Part shown: positions 11,108 through 23,815 of the stretch, piece by piece
Layout of the letters: each line of letters opens with the position of its first letter
Position numbering within the stretch: the first letter of the stretch is position 1
Assembly (NCBI GenBank): GCA_005406025.1
Contig: BGZK01000192.1
Coordinates: forward strand, 62,001-126,000
Length of the DNA stretch: 64,000 nt
Direction of reading: 5' to 3'
From: Eumeta japonica
Taxonomy: Eukaryota; Arthropoda; Insecta; Lepidoptera; Psychidae
Notes under the pieces: model-generated
What the model was told of the DNA's origin: nothing
Seen by the model: the letters and a program-made list of their open reading frames with translations, nothing else
Database searches by the model: none
Position numbers and translations under genes: made by a program

Positions 11108-11545
11108 CCGGATGAGGTCACCTCGTCGCTTGTCCACTGACGAAGTGCTGATCGGATATACTAAATAACGACCTAGATATGTCACCGCTCAGGAACAATA
11201 CCATCGTCAGGTCATCGTGCAATGAGAACGCGAGCTGATAGCTCCTGCTAATCGATAGGTGTCTTTTGATTTCTACTGAGGTAGAAAGACCCTTTGCAGT
11301 CGTTGCGTAATTTTTTCGAACTAAAACTTTTATACAAAATCTAGCACTGTCTTTAATATAGGCAGCTCATATTACAATTTTAAAAAGAATGGGAATTATA
11401 ACCTAAATCATTTTCCTTTAGAATAACTTATATGTAAATTGTTCCATACTTACTGCTCAAATTATAAAAATCTTGAAGAATCCTTTGATGTTCATTTACA
11501 TTTTTAACAAAGTAACGATTTCTAATAAATGTACTGAAAATATAT
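11108..11545 (+). other. Likely 3' UTR of the secreted-protein gene
   Basis: AT-rich sequence after the stop codon. The first AATAAA is at 11524-11529, about 420 bases after the stop, which is a usual distance. Later AATAAA motifs at 12522 and 12531 could serve a longer transcript. The end point is inferred from the signal alone. Confidence 0.4.
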
Positions 11546-13553
11546 TATAGTCGAAGTTGTAGTTGTAAGTTATCAAATTGCAACACCAACTGCCCCAACA
11601 AAATCTGAGCAAAATATTTTGATATTGATTTGAACATTTGTAAGTTTTAGAGTGTCTTATGATGTTTTCTTGTAGTTTATTGATGAATGGGATTAATTTT
11701 CCTTTCATTTGATTTTATAAAGAAGCATAGAACGTCGTTACAGTATGTTTTTCTTGTAATTATTTATTTCTCGACAATTATGATTATTTTTTTTGCAATG
11801 TGAAGCTACTAAAAAATATTTAATTTATAAATCTTAGTGAGATTTGATAAATTTATAAGATTATTAGTCATAATTCTTGCTAGTACTGCGGTTTCTATTA
11901 GCTTTCACGTGATTGTAAAGGCTTTTGTGAAAAAGTTTGACATCGAGTGGTACGTGACAAAATATATTTGAAGACTGGGAGATGTTTGACTGCTATGACT
12001 ATGTTGGATTTTGATAATAATTTTTTTATTATATTTTTATAACTACATATTCATTACTTTTGTTTTATTTATTTATATCATTTTACCCCTAATGAATGGA
12101 ACCCTTAAAGCAGAATATTGACCATTTTGCGTTTAAGGATTTCTTCATCTCACTTACCTCTCCTCTGTAAGTCGCCCTTAGGTGGTGGCGCGGTCAGAGC
12201 GTGGACGCTATTTGAGCTCAAACCATCGAAGTTTAGTCACCCACGCAAATATTTCAATTAGTATTTTTAGGTTTATATCACAGTACAGTACTTTGCTAAA
12301 TACAAGTGATGCAAGCACTAAGAACCTGACAAAACAGTACAATTCACTCGAGATTTTCTAAATGTCTGCATTTACTTATCAGTAAACTTTTTGAAGATTT
12401 CTAAAACTAATGGAGTTGTGCGTATTATACCACATGTCAATATGATTTATTGAAATTTTGTTGAACTAGTGCGATTGTATATAGATTTGCTTTTATCTAA
12501 AAAAGACATTACAATATAATTAATAAAGTAAATAAAAACAGTTGAACAAAAAATCTATTTTGAACGATGAGAATGCGAAATAACTGACCACTGTATTTAT
12601 AAACTTACGCTTATTTTGCAGAAGGGTAGACAGAGACCAGACATTATTTTTGTTCTTTCAAATCGTTTTTATGATCCTACTGCTGTGTCTACTAGTTTAG
12701 TCAGAAACTTGATGCGGATGTAAATTTTACTTTTTTTTCAAAATTATATATTAATCACACCATGTAAAATTTATGTGACTATTCGTGTACTGGTATGGAA
12801 GTTTTTATATTATCGAAATCAAAATAAGTTGAGAATTTCATAAGTTTGAGCACATGAATATAATATGCAATACCAGAAAAACAATCTACACGAAAGCCAT
12901 TAGTATCTTATCGAATTTCTTAAAGTTAGGTATCGGCACAGTGTCTTTATAATACTTGTTACGAATTATATTATCTAAATTGGGTTTCCCTAATTCTTAA
13001 TAAAACAACAGGTGTTACTTTGAAAAAACTCTTAATTTTATATCGAATGATAAATCTATTCAGACGAAACAGTTACCTCGAGTTACAGCTAATAAGTTTA
13101 TTTATATTCCATTTAACTTTCGTAGCAACTTGGAAAACACGAAACATTTTACGAGCTTGTCACCTGAACGCAAGGTAGTTTATTTTGTGAACGAATGACG
13201 CGATCGTCACATTTTGATACACATACGATATTACAACCATAGCAAAGCATCTCAGTACGAATAATAAATACGTAACATGAACCTTCATAAGCAACCCGTG
13301 AGGTAGACCAACAGGCGGTAACTCGGCTCGCTCGATTCGGACTTGGGTGCGATCGGCGACAAGTGCGTAACGAAGTACGAACTTATTTCTGTCGTTAACG
13401 AAGTGATATAAAAAAAATTATCGCCTGAACCGGCGTACGCACGTATGAAGTTATAATTCTTTAGCAACATTTTTTTGATAAATTCAAATTTTTCCACCAA
13501 TCAGTGATCGAGACAATTTGATTTTTTTTATTATCAGTATACAGTATAATAAA
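11546..13553. other. Unassigned AT-rich DNA
   Basis: No exon or element is recognised. A moderately GC-rich block at about 13290-13460 has an open frame on the minus strand (13285-13500) without convincing coding character. Confidence 0.4.
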
Positions 13554-14185
13554 TCTCTCTCTCTATATATATAAAAGGATGTTTGTACATATGAAATCGA
13601 TAAATTCAGAAACTATTTGACCGATCGTTATGTATATTCTTAAATGCATGTATTTTTTCACGGAGAAGGTTTTTATGCTATCTCCATTGACGCAACTCGT
13701 CACCAGGTGGCGTTGCGTCTTTCGTATCGCTCAACCTAGACATGTACATACCGATATTTATAATGATTGGTCAAATAGTTTCTGAGTTTATCAATTTCAT
13801 ATATACAAACGTCCTTTTATATAACCTTTACTTTCGGCTTCGTCTACGTCGGAATTGTGACTGGTAGCGAAATCGAGATTGAAAGCGAGGTGGGGCAGAG
13901 AATTGCGAACGGGACGAGAATAAAATCTGGTCGGAACTGAATCGCAAGCCGGACCGGGACCGACACGGAGAACGGAACTGGGATAGAATACGGATGTGGG
14001 GTCGGGGGTACAGTCAAATGAGTGACCGGCTGCGGAATCGAAAGCGATACGGTATTCAGTTAGAAATCAATCGGCACAAAGGTTTCAGAATTCATTACAC
14101 GTCCATGCTGACGCAGCTCCGGGCATTAGTTACACGGGCAAGAACAAACAAAAAAGGGCAGAGCAATGTCTGCCGGGCCAGCTAG
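13554..14185 (+). mobile_element. Non-autonomous Helitron
   Basis: The element starts TC (TCTCTCTCTCTATATATA) and ends CTAG at 14182-14185, flanked by A (13553) and T (14186). This is the Helitron hallmark of insertion between A and T with no target duplication. A stem of six base pairs (GGCAGA at 14157-14162 with TCTGCC at 14169-14174) ends 11 bases before the terminus, as expected for a Helitron 3' hairpin. The interior has a large foldback (13568-13823), then a purine-rich degenerate hexamer tract (about 13870-13990). It has no Rep/helicase coding sequence, so it is non-autonomous. Because the 5' end is a TC repeat, the exact start could shift by a few bases. Confidence 0.72.
13568..13823. 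repeat. Foldback inside the Helitron: 64-bp inverted repeat
   Basis: Arms 13568-13631 and 13760-13823 are inverted copies that agree at 58 of 64 positions by my count, and all six differences are transitions. The 128-base spacer holds a smaller inverted repeat, GACGCAAC at 13689-13696 with GTTGCGTC at 13712-13719. The whole could fold as a long hairpin with a nested one. An all-transition pattern suggests decay by cytosine deamination after the inversion arose. Confidence 0.7.
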
Positions 14186-15239
14186 TTAGTTATAAAGTAA
14201 ATGTTTTGTACTCCTTTCTGCGTATGCTGTTCTGGTATCCAGTTAAACGGTAAAGGGTAATTGTGATATCTTTATTTATTTTTTTATCTTTATTTATTTT
14301 TTTTCACAATACATCATATTATAAATGGTTTAGTGTGTACTGCGTATGTTGCCCTGGTCTTTCAAATCAGAATTATGTGTTACATCGGCACGTTAGATGC
14401 TCAAAATACCCTTCGATCAAATTTGTCTAAAGTGCTATCGTTATACGTTACATTGACACATTAAATGTTTAAAATGCACCCTGATCAGATTTTCTTCATA
14501 CGACAAAAGTAGTATAACTTTAATAATGGCTTGAAAATGGGAGTTTTAAGAAAATTTCGCAAATTCTTGCATTAGAAAAAGTATTAGTTTGATACTTTTT
14601 ATCCATTAGCTAAATAGTAGGGAAGTACGTCGTTGCGCCATCGCACACCCTACGTGTTTACTGGAAATTCTAATAGAATTTTGACATTCTAATATTCCAG
14701 GGAATAGAATTCAAACTGGAAAATATGTTTTATCTTTATAAAACGACCTTTGTCGTGAATGCTGGATTCAAAATCGATGGCGGTTACTGAGGAACATGAA
14801 ACATATACTCATGTGTGAATTGAGCGTGTTGAACGTGCAACATGATGTTGGAATGCCACTACTCACGTCTAAATACAATTCGCCACTTACGCCCGCCAAT
14901 TAATGAAACGCGTCCATTTCTACTTAACATTTAGTTACCCGAATATTTTTCACTTATTTTGTTTCATTGAAATACCAACAAGAAACGCGATGGTACATTT
15001 AATAGCCAAGTTTAAAAACAAAATGTTTGGTGTCTTAATTATAAGACGACTACGGTAGTCGTAGACAGGAACTAACTTAAGTGTATTTTATGTAAATCTA
15101 AAACCTAAAAAAAAGAAAATACAAAGCATAAGAATTTGGGACTAAAACTAAAACTTATCAAGAAATTTACAGAAAACACCATATTTTTATCTAAGTAAAA
15201 AGTAAATTTGGTGGAAAATATATAACTTGTCGCAATGTC
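14186..15239. other. Unassigned AT-rich DNA with a short tandem duplication
   Basis: An 18-base unit (ATCTTTATTTATTTTTTT) is repeated head to tail at 14268-14303. The remainder has no feature that I can assign. Confidence 0.4.
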
Positions 15240-15860
15240 TTGTTAAAATTAATTGCAAAACGGCGCCGTTCTGCTTATCGGCGAATGTAAGCTTCTATTT
15301 ACCTCGAATACTTGACGTAAAAAGTTGTAGATTTGCCGGCCTCGTCACTTTACTACGAACATCCACAATATTTTACATTTATATATTGCAAGGATGACGT
15401 CGACGGCCTTCATGAGATCTGGAAAAATGAGAATAGAGCACCATTGAAGTTTGACTGCTCGGTGAAGAAACGTGGCGCTGGTGTAACGCGGATCCTTCCA
15501 GGGTTGCGTTTAGCCTCTAGGACTCCTGTCCGTTTAGAAACGCTATCAAATGCAATATGGTACGTGTGTAGGCGGCAGGAGACGGTGGGTCGCGACGCGC
15601 GGGTGTAGACTAGTTCGTTAAGCGCGCACGTTGTCGTAAGACGGAGCACCCTGAGAGTTCGTGAGCCTGCGCACGTGATAATTACATAATAATACGTTTT
15701 TAGCAGAATCTTGTAACTAAAAAAGCCCCGTGCTTCGACCGGCACTAATGGGGCGTTCGTCTCTACACAAATTCTATTTGGAAGAAAAATCGCGGACTGC
15801 CCGTGGCGGCCGCGTACTCGTGACCGGGCCGCGGGCGTGAGCGTAGTGCCGCGAAATGAA
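15240..15860. other. GC-mixed region, frames open on both strands
   Basis: Base composition rises here, especially at 15470-15670 and 15785-15850. A plus-strand frame (15333-15608, no ATG start) and a minus-strand frame (15410-15745) are both open. Neither has a recognisable domain, and I cannot choose between them. It may hold an exon or be a CpG-rich regulatory block. Confidence 0.2.
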
Positions 15861-17245
15861 CGAAGTGCTATTCTTAAAATTAATAAACATTAAAATATAA
15901 ACATTACTACAAGCATAATGGATACCTTGGCGTACCGCTTATAAGGAAATTTATATATTTATAGGCGAGCGAGGATCAATGGCGATAGCGACATTCTCAA
16001 TACTAACGCACAAGGTATACTCGATTCCTTTATAAAAATATTGCATTGCAATAATTTTAGTAAAATGCGCAAATGGCGCAATGCAATTACGGCAATATTT
16101 TCTACTTTTTCATTTGTGTTTTGTCTGAGCGGCAAAGGGGTGTCTAGAATTCTCGATACGGTAGTTTCACGCTTATCGCTAAGTTATAGTGTCAACAACA
16201 GGTTTTTACTTATCTCTCGATGGTGTTTTACACCTCATACTATGAAATGTAAATACGGGAATAGAAATTGTACTGCAGACCGTCAGTATTCATAGAAACA
16301 CTGAACAGTTTCAATGGAATCGTTATGCTAATGACAATCGATTTCGGGATAAACATGAAGCTTACGGAAAAAACAAGCGCGACCACAACCAAAACCGGAC
16401 TTAGTTGAAGAATGAGCCGGGATGAGCTCTAGACCGAGAGTGAGACAATAGCGACACTGGAATGGAGGGCAAAAGTAAAGAGCCTACCTCTAAGCTGAAT
16501 CCCAAAGAAAAATTGCAACCAGCATTAAGATATAATACGTTGGAATAATACGCTTGAAAAGAAGAAGAGGAATAATATGCCTGATTATAATGAATAGGCT
16601 TAAGAATTCTCACGCATTAAAAAACAAACAGAAAGACAATTAATATGAAGAAGCAGCTTATAATAAAAATATATACCATAGAAACACAATCTGCAAGTCC
16701 GCCCGTGTTTTTGTTTTCATTTGCATACAATTAATTCAGCAGAGGCTGTCGGTCGTTGCATAATCATTGCGCCGGCGCGCGCGAGTGGCGGTGGAGAACT
16801 GGGATTTTAAAACCCTATTTTCAGGTAATCTTGCATGTTCACGGAGCGCTTCAGAGAAGAGTGGAAAGCAAGATTGTATAACATGTGTGACCGATATATA
16901 ATTATTGAACTGTTACAATTAAAACCTTTATATGTATTGCTGTGATTTTTGATTTATTTTAAACTATGTTGATATCATATAAAGAGGTAAATTTTGTAAT
17001 GTTGTTTGTTTGTAGAGTGTAATCTTAGAAAACTGAAACAGTTTTGAAAATCCTTTTTCTTACTTACTTAAGCTACAGTATGCCTCAATGCTGTATGTTA
17101 TTTTCTATTCCATAATTTTGTAGGTTTATCTGTGTGTATGTGCACGTTCTTCAAAATAGCTCAATCGATTTTAGATTAGATTTCCATTAGGGTATTGAGA
17201 TAAGCTTGGGCCAGAATTTAGTATTTGTTTTAGTTTTATTATATA
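15861..17245. other. Unassigned DNA
   Basis: A weak purine-rich stretch at about 16385-16450 resembles the hexamer tracts of the Helitron-like family. A short GC-rich pocket lies at 16765-16800. No gene is visible. Confidence 0.35.
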
Positions 17246-17446
17246 CTAGCTGTCCCGCCCGTTTAGCTGGGTAATATTTATTATAAAATAAAATGGCGAA
17301 GGATTTACGGAATTCGAAAAATGAGTAGCCTAGAACCATCTACAATTCATTCCGCATCGAATGGTCTCAGCCCCATGTCTATACGTTTAGTAGTTTTTAC
17401 GTGATTGGCGAACAAAGACAACGTATTTTTATTATATATGTATAGA
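17246..17446 (-). mobile_element. Short non-autonomous Helitron (201 bp)
   Basis: On the minus strand it begins TCTATACATATATAATAAAA and ends GGGCGGGACAGCTAG, with A before and T after (bases 17447 and 17245 of the plus strand). The end resembles the 3' end of the Helitron at 14185 (GGGCCAGCTAG). The interior carries 'CCGCATCGAATGGTC' and 'TAGTAGTTTTTACGTGAT' on the plus strand. Both words recur in the element at 23345 and, in modified form, in the 42.6-45.9 kb satellite and its right flank. This makes it a key reference copy for the family. Confidence 0.65.
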
Positions 17447-20400
17447 TATTTAATTTAAATCTAGGTTTATTAATAGCTATGTCCCTTATGACGATGCAAA
17501 TAATATGCTCGCTTTTCTATTCGGATAGGCGGTTGGGTGCAAGGCTATTTGGGTAAAATCAATGGCGGAACCGAGAACGAAATCGTATGAAGAATGGGGT
17601 TAAAATTGACAACAAGACCGAGACAGACAGTGTAACCAGAACCTAACTCAGGGCAACACTGAGATCGTAATGATTACAAAGGAAATCGCTTAATATAAAA
17701 CGTGATCAACGTATAAGTTGATCAACGGATGTTCACGCGTGCCGAGTCCCAAGCAACGCTATCGAATTTATAGCTATTTTTTTTTAAATTTCACAAACGT
17801 TTATAGGATCCTTCAACCGAAAAACTTAATATATTAAAGTATTTGAATTTTGTGATGACCTAAGTAATTTTATAAAATAATAAGCCGTATGACATAAACT
17901 TACATTATTCGGTCTATTGTTACATAATCCTATACCATAAAAAACGTTCCTTACTATTAGCAATCGCAACTGAGTCCTTCATATATAGACATTTTGCATA
18001 TTACTCATCTAAATTATCACTTTCGACATGAGTATTACGAATCCATGTTTGTTTATCCCTTAAACATCTTAAAATAGTAAAACGTAACGTAAAATTATTG
18101 GCAGTAAACGAGATGCACGCACGCGGCAGCAGCGCCCGCCGGCCCGGACCACCCAACCGGTCGTGATCGCTGAATCACAGTCCTGTAAAGGCGTTCGTCT
18201 GCAGCTTTGGCGCACGTCACTGCAGAAAACTGTTGAAGTGGCAACACGAGACCGGTCTCGGTTTGAGTTACTAACTTGTTCGCGTCGCACAACACCCGAT
18301 AGACGATTTACATTTTGGTGTACTTTCGGGTACATCCACGTAAAAAACAGAAATGACTCTCCCGATGTCACCAACATCGATGCGATTGAAAGTAGAAAAT
18401 GGGATATTTTCTTTTGAATTAGAACGTATTCCCATATAATAGTATGCCAGATACTTTAATGGTTGCTATCACGGTGACATTATACTTAGAGCCTACTTTA
18501 ATGACACACAAAAATGTACAATATAATCACGGATGTTAATTAGTAGCAGTATTTCTAGACCCGATAATCTTTAAGTCAAAAATGGTTGTTTCTTTAAATA
18601 AAAATATGAGTCAGCCTCGCATATAAAGTTTCGTACTCTAAATCATAGTATTACCTACTTTTATATTAAATCTTTTTTTATCATAGGTACTTTGTTTATG
18701 ATATCTAAACATAAAGTGCCGAACTACTTTTTACGTTGAAATCTGACACAAAGTTGCTTGCAGTAAATAAAAGAAAATTACAAAGAGAAGAAACATGTCT
18801 CGACAGCGATTAACTTTGTCTTTTTTTCGCATTCATCAGAGCAATAATGTTCACGAGTTCGGTAAGTACGAAATTGTTAGATATTGCTCACATTTTCCAG
18901 CTCAAACTCATCAGCGTGTTGTTTCAAAATTATTAGAAATGTAAAAAACAAACCAATTGTTATCCCATCCGAGAACAGCAAAACCGCAAAAGCAAAAGGA
19001 TCGTTATATGTTTGAACTATGTATGTGTGTATATATGCATGTACCTATATATGCTCGTTATTATTTTCTGTTGTAACTATTAAAATTATAAACCTATTTC
19101 AATAAGTTACGCGTCGTTAGTTTGTCTCTATGACACGAGCGTCACTGGGTATATTCAAATAGTGAAACATGAAAATGGCGGTTTTCGGCATCGAAAATCT
19201 ATAATTGGGCATTTTGCAAAAAAATTCTTTCAAACATATCAAGTGGGGTATGAAAACGGTTTTTAAAGGCTGTTACGAGCTCGCGTACGCTCGTGTTTCT
19301 TGTTATTGTGTTTAAAAGTAACGTAAGATGATAAATTGAAATAAGCTGAGATTATCACACCTTGTATTTACCACTTTGACTACTAGCGTTCTTCTAATTA
19401 ATTTTCAAACATATTCTTTGACGCCCACAGTGATAGTAATGACAGGGCTTTGTTTTTCACGCGTTCTGTATGCATGAAATTCTTTACAGCCTCGAAGCGT
19501 CCCAATGGTTGGATGAGTTTTAATTAAATGATGAAAATCCATTCATAATTCTATTGATTTGTTTAAACCTTTTGCATTATAGGCTTTGTTGTCAAAAACA
19601 ACAATGGTGGCGGTAAAATGCAAAATGCAAATTGGCGGGAGAGGTGAAAAAAAATTCATTTTTTTTTTTGTTTCTTTAATTAATGTTTGATCGAGGCGCC
19701 ATTTGATGCAGTACTTAAAATAAAATAAAATGAAAAACATCTTTATTTTGTAGTTAATGGAATGACGTTTGAAGTACGTGTGTTGAAATTCATGAGTTAT
19801 TTTCAATATTAACTTATCATCCATTTCAGATGCTGATGCACCGAGAGAAGAATTAATAAAAAACTTAAATGTTTGAATGAAATGTATGAGGTACGAACCT
19901 GCCTAACTACCAAAATTGACGAAAAATTGTTTTTTACATTCCAAATAAACACACTTTTAAAATTCAGTTAGAGTAACGGACACTTCTGATAATTTATTTT
20001 TACTAAAAAATTATAAGGCTTTTATAATTATAATAAAGATTAGATCTGTTTCACGAAAAAAAAATTAAATTTTATACAAAATAACATATACATAATGACT
20101 CATGATATTGTAGTGGGTAGGCGGCATGCGAAGCCTCCGGTCTCCGTGCGGAGTCGCGAAAACGTTAGCTCAATGTATGAATTGAAAATAATTAAATGTT
20201 ATTCAATGCATTAAACACGAAAACGAAATATATATAAATAAAAACGAAAGGAATTGGATGTAGTTAACATCCTATTGAAGACATATATATATGTAGCTGC
20301 ATGTACGAGTATCTGAGCAAGAAAGCATAGTCGATGTCGCGGCCGCCGTCTAACTGAGCACCTCGACTACAGCTATCGGTAACGCTCAGCCGCCGGCGCC

Positions 20401-20999
20401 GCAGCCGTTTTATAATACCACAGTAACATACAATGTTCGCTTATTTAAGCAATTAACTTTAATAACACTCATTTAAAAAAATGAGTATCGTGGTTCAAAA
20501 GGAGTATTCTCAGATTTTCTACACATTTATTTAACTAAAAAATTGGTGAGATACACCACACTATTTAATGTCTGTATTTACTAAGTGTGGAAATGCATAA
20601 ATATGCCTCCAGTATAATTTCGTAATCGATGCTGTTCAGCTTTTTTTTTTAGTAAATTGACTGCAACACGAACATGGGCTGTTTCTCTGTCTCTTTGCTA
20701 CGTCCTCATAGAGTACAGATGTGAAGTAACAGTCTCTGCTGCCGTGCCTCGCCCAGTGTCTGAGTTTCGATCCTCCTTGCGGGTCCGCCCTGCCCTTCAC
20801 AGCCCCATCCCCTCCAGGTCACCTCACTCCTCTTTCCATACACATAAAACAAGCTGAACATTTTTATACATCTTAAACTTGCACTGCTTTGTTGTAGAAA
20901 CTTGCAGAGAAGTAGATTATTTGCTAGAATATGACATAAGAGAATTTTTGTATGCAAAAAATGTATGAAATGAAAAAATAACTGCGATGTTGAAGAAAG
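17447..20999. other. Unassigned DNA
   Basis: A purine-rich stretch near 17570-17650 looks like a hexamer-tract remnant. A GC-rich pocket at 18110-18290 has open frames on both strands without recognisable content. Another pocket lies at 20335-20405. The plus-strand frame 20657-20857 has no support beyond being open. I see no gene. Confidence 0.35.
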
Positions 21000-21124
21000 A
21001 ATCAAGATTGTTATTGGAATAAAAAGCAAGACTACAATCGAAATTGAGAGCGGGATCGGGACCATAAACAATCATTAGTCAATTGTAATTTACTCAATGC
21101 ATGACGGGCGGATAAAACAGCTAG
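21000..21124 (+). repeat. 3' end of a Helitron-like element
   Basis: A purine-rich hexamer tract (AAATTGAGAGCGGGATCGGG) is followed by GACGGGCGGATAAAACAGCTAG, ending in CTAG at 21121-21124 before a T. This matches the ends at 14185 and 17246. I cannot place the 5' end and see no clear terminal hairpin. Confidence 0.5.
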
Positions 21125-21543
21125 TATAAGATAAAGTTCGTTTATAAGTATTGACAATTCTCTATATCGAAAACAATTAAATATCGTTAGGGCCTTCCTC
21201 TATACTATAACCTATAAGCAAATTATAATTTTGCAAGAAATATCAGAATTTACTGTATTTTCCATAATAAAAAAATCTCCATAAGAGGAACAGCCCACAC
21301 ATAATTGTATTACCAGAAAGTAATGATTATTACCGACAACTTGTTGCTGACACAAAAAGTTACTCTTATATATAAATAAAGACATTTTCATATTCTCAAA
21401 ACATAAGTATTTCATGATATTTTGTATCCGTCCTGAATGAGACTTGCATCCCGACACGAAATATAACATCTTGATATTCTTAGGGACGGATAGCTCACCG
21501 TATATCGTAAACACCTAAGGAATCACGTGAAATTATTATATAC

Positions 21544-22314
21544 AAAAATTGGCCAGGATTATGTCGGACCATACTCATAGGGTTCCTAAGCCATTATTAC
21601 AAAGAAATGCCCTAGTGATGAAAAAAGTACTTTGTTACACTTTTTCTATGTTTCCCACACAGAATAGTTATAATCAGAATAGTTATATTATAGTTTAGTT
21701 GCCAATAACTAGAAAAACAAGTAGATATCTCGGCTATTAAAATGCATTAGCAAAAGAGAGTATCTTCGTGGCACTTACGTCTTTTTGTTGAGAAGTGTAA
21801 TTTTTCGGCAAATACTCAAAAACACTATGTCCGACTATATTTTAAATATTTTTTGTTGAAAGCATTTATTAAGCGTTACGTTCGTTATTTTTCTTTTTTC
21901 ATAGTTTTTGGACATACAGTTTAAAAATAGAGGGATGGGAACACAATTTCTGCAACTTTTGGAACGAATATTTCCGAAATTATTCACCTAATAGAAAATT
22001 TCTTAGAAACATTAAAATGTTTTTAAAAAAACTGACGAAATATGTGCCACCCTTAAATGTTTGCCAAAAAATTTATTTTCAGTTTCTGTTACATGTATGG
22101 TGTGCCCCCCTTAGAAATATTTATTTTTGTCCACCAAATATTTATTTTTAACCACCAAATGAAGTAGCGGCTTATACAAAACACCTGCACTATAAATTTC
22201 ATCAACATATGTCTTGTAATTTTTTAATAAAATGCCTGTGACATATGGACGGACGGACATGACGAAACTATAAAGGTTCCGTTTCTGCCATTTTGACTCT
22301 TAACCCTAAAAACC
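21544..22314 (+). mobile_element. Dispersed terminal-repeat element, fullest copy (family T)
   Basis: The left end reads AAAATTGGCCAGGATTATG, then TCGGACC and AGGGTTCC. The right end reads GACGGACGGACATGACGAAA, then TATAAAGGTTCCG and, after a spacer, AACCCTAAAAA. Both ends are degenerate forms of the abundant lepidopteran repeat whose ends are AAAACCGGCCAAGTGC and GGAACCCTAAAAA. The interior is AT-rich without an open reading frame, so it is non-autonomous. Partial copies lie at 10480 and 47141, and tail-only copies near 37965 and 61375. I do not know its superfamily. Confidence 0.6.
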
Positions 22315-22669
22315 GCCATCAGGAAATACCCTTGCCATATTTTTGCCATATTTTACCATATGATTAAAGAAAATACAATAGCAACATAAACTGTGAATAC
22401 TACAACATAAACTTTTAATTCAACCGTATACTAATCAAGTCCAATATGTCCACTTGACGTTTCTAGTATGTACGCTAATTTTTGAGTAAAAACAAACTAC
22501 TTTTGTCTCTTTTTGCTAAGTACACTAGTGCAGGTGCTAAAAAAAACAGGTGTGCAGACAACACTTTAGAAAATTTTAGACCGTGTCTATGCTATTTTTA
22601 CTCTGAGACATGTAACTTTATGTTAGCGAAAAATTTAATTTCATATAATACAATTTTTTTTATTTCAAT

Positions 22670-22715
22670 TAGGATCTTATTATAAATTGTCTCATATCCG
22701 GGATCTTATTATAAA
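22670..22715. repeat. Short direct duplication
   Basis: The word GGATCTTATTATAAATT occurs twice within about 46 bases, starting at about 22671 and 22701. It is a local duplication beside the LINE fragment, with no other meaning visible. Confidence 0.5.
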
Positions 22716-22725
22716 TTATCTAATC

Positions 22726-22990
22726 TTACACATTGTGCCCCGTGAATGGTTTGTTACCTCTACCGGGTCGGGTTTTATGAAAAGAAAGGTCTTTCTTGTT
22801 TCTAATGTTAATGTCATTGATGTTGATCGTTTTTTGGAACGATTCTATATTTCTCTTGACTTGTACCAGGTTTTCGTATATGTATTGTGGCGTTAATATT
22901 AAAATAGTAATTTCCTTACATTTTTCTCTGAGACATGCCTTTAATCTCAAATTATAGACCGGTCTGCGGTATGAAAATTGTATTAATATC
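22726..22990 (-). pseudogene. LINE reverse-transcriptase C-terminal fragment
   Basis: The minus-strand frame reads KEITILILTPQYIYENL, then VKRNIESF, then INDINIRNKKDLSFHKTR. This is the region after the reverse-transcriptase core in Jockey/CR1-type LINEs, where the usual pattern is EI-x-TL-x-SQYIYE followed by a short His/Asn-rich segment and R-N-K. The copy is short, lacks the catalytic core and has no visible 3' tail. It is related to, but diverged from, the copies at 6790 and 53695. Confidence 0.6.
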
Positions 22991-23176
22991 AGCTGTATGA
23001 TTCCATGTTAAAATTTCGTAGATCATGATGAGACTATGAAAGAAAATGAAATTAGAGTTCAAGAAGCATATAAATTTCAAACGACGACATTCGACATTGT
23101 TATAAGTACAAGAACAGATTTTATTTTAAAAAATCTTTTATAAATCTAAATTTTTAGAAATAGTTTTATTTCGTAA

Positions 23177-23267
23177 AAATAACATTTCAAAATATTTTTC
23201 GTTCACTGTGTACCTATTACTAGATACATAGTGAACGAAGTTTTCGAAAAAAAACGAAATGGTTATT
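23177..23267. repeat. Imperfect hairpin
   Basis: CGTTCACTGTGTA and TACATAGTGAACG form a 13-base-pair stem with one mismatch around a 12-base loop. The pairing continues outward with gaps (AATAACATTTC against GAAATGGTTATT). It may be a relic of a palindromic miniature element. No function is inferred. Confidence 0.5.
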
Positions 23268-23344
23268 AGTAGCCGTTACATGTCCGCTTCAGTGGGAGTA
23301 ATTCAACAGTTAACAATAATTGTTTTTTTACATGATTCAAATGT

Positions 23345-23815
23345 GCCCGTGGTTTCGCTTGCTTATGCATAGAATGTACCCTTTCTAGTTAAGTAATAGC
23401 TGTCCTTGTTGTGGATTCTAATTCTAATTATGGTTCTGGTATCGATGTCAATTCTGGTTACAATCTCATGTCCGACCTCGCTCCTACTGTTCGAATAACG
23501 GTTTTGATGCCAATCTCAAGTCCTTCCTGTAGATATTAGTGATAACAGAATACCTATTTTATTGGTTTTACGTATTTTTTTACATTAAAGGGAACCTTTT
23601 TATATAATATAATGTTGTACGCAATTGGATAACGTAATCTACCTGTATCCAAAATTTTATTATAATCGGTCCACTTATAAATGCTTTAACTTTTTTTTTA
23701 TATAAACAGCCTATAACAATCTACAAACTATTCCGCATCGAATGGTCAAAGTCAATACGTTCAGTAGTTTTTACGTGATGGCCGGACAATAAAAAACATT
23801 GTCATTATATGTATG
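23345..23815 (-). mobile_element. Helitron-like element with single-copy satellite segment
   Basis: On the plus strand: a degraded head (GCCCGTGGTTTCGCTTGC), a C/T-rich hexamer tract (23405-23530), a variable AT-rich part, a phrase like 'TTTTATTATAATCGGTCCAC', then 'CTATTCCGCATCGAATGGTC' and 'CGTTCAGTAGTTTTTACGTG' near the right end. This order is the same as in the 42.2-46.0 kb element, but here the segment that is tandemly repeated there occurs once. It is the best internal reference for how the array arose. Confidence 0.55.

Noticed and set aside
18069..18417. Overlapping frames on both strands in a GC-rich pocket
   Set aside because: Neither strand shows a recognisable motif or splice signals; similar pockets without genes occur elsewhere in the window.
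20657..20857. Proline- and serine-rich frame as a gene
   Set aside because: No splice or domain support; the minus-strand frame over the same DNA is longer, as expected of chance in a GC-mixed patch.
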